A stretch of DNA of 13,513 nucleotides from an uncultured Bacteroidales bacterium (GTDB taxonomy: Bacteria > Bacteroidota > Bacteroidia > Bacteroidales > Paludibacteraceae). A program made the translations under genes and the position numbers. Below the pieces are notes generated by a model. It had not been told where the DNA came from and ran no database searches. It saw only the letters and a program-made list of their open reading frames with translations. How positions within the stretch are numbered: the stretch's first letter is position 1; the number at the start of each line of letters is the position of its first letter. The stretch lies in the NCBI GenBank assembly GCA_937915765.1, contig CALGHE010000032.1, positions 1 through 13,513 of the forward strand. Reading direction: 5' to 3'. Below are positions 13,462 to 13,513 of this stretch, one piece after another.

Positions 13462-13513
13462 AGTCTGAGACATACAATCAGACTTTTCGAAGGTTATTTC
13501 CTAAGGCTGGGGG
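13450..13513. other. unexplained sequence interrupting the phosphofructokinase gene at the window end
   Basis: From about 13450 no frame continues the phosphofructokinase protein. One frame stays open to the end but shows no resemblance to the enzyme. The stretch ends in a G run. It is too short to identify; it could be the edge of an insertion sequence or a misassembled contig tip. Confidence 0.4.

Noticed and set aside
1..13513. tRNA or rRNA genes
   Set aside because: Scanning the spacers showed no cloverleaf or conserved tRNA/rRNA sequence.

Overview
This window looks like chromosomal DNA from a Bacteroidales bacterium (phylum Bacteroidota). The evidence is the gene families (DUF1573 proteins, a DUF4369/TlpA-type lipoprotein, a C69 dipeptidase-like protein, a pyrophosphate-type phosphofructokinase, an OmpP1/FadL porin), several promoter-like TAnnTTTG (-7) boxes with TTG/TTTG about 20 bp upstream, and the lack of Shine-Dalgarno sequences. 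The window probably ends at contig edges: the first gene is open at base 1, and the last loses homology about 64 bases before the right end.

Left part, all minus strand (1-4499). Transcription runs from 4499 toward 1. A secreted three-domain DUF1573 protein (3450-4499) has its own -7 box and an intrinsic terminator. Next is a tightly overlapping three-gene operon: a thioredoxin-like lipoprotein with a CRSC motif, a CcdA/DsbD-type membrane protein with paired cysteines, and a small secreted DUF1573 protein with a CGC motif. The layout suggests a periplasmic thiol relay. Immediately after the operon comes a 72-codon piece resembling the C-terminal tail of a polymorphic toxin, then a partial PQQ-like beta-propeller protein that may be its partner.

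Middle, plus strand (4823-9890). A secreted M23 metallopeptidase is followed by a C69-type protein whose expected N-terminal nucleophile cysteine is glycine. Then comes the most unusual structure in the window: twelve 32-bp units at exact spacing (8320-8703), alternating between two sequence types, one of which carries a 9-bp inverted repeat. The array leads, still in register, into the promoter of an AAA ATPase with a DUF4143 domain.

Right part. A bidirectional terminator separates the ATPase gene from a convergent FadL-like outer membrane protein with an alanine-rich insert. A 600-bp spacer with a promoter and inverted repeats precedes a TetR-family regulator. The window ends in the N-terminal third of a PPi-dependent phosphofructokinase gene that stops early.
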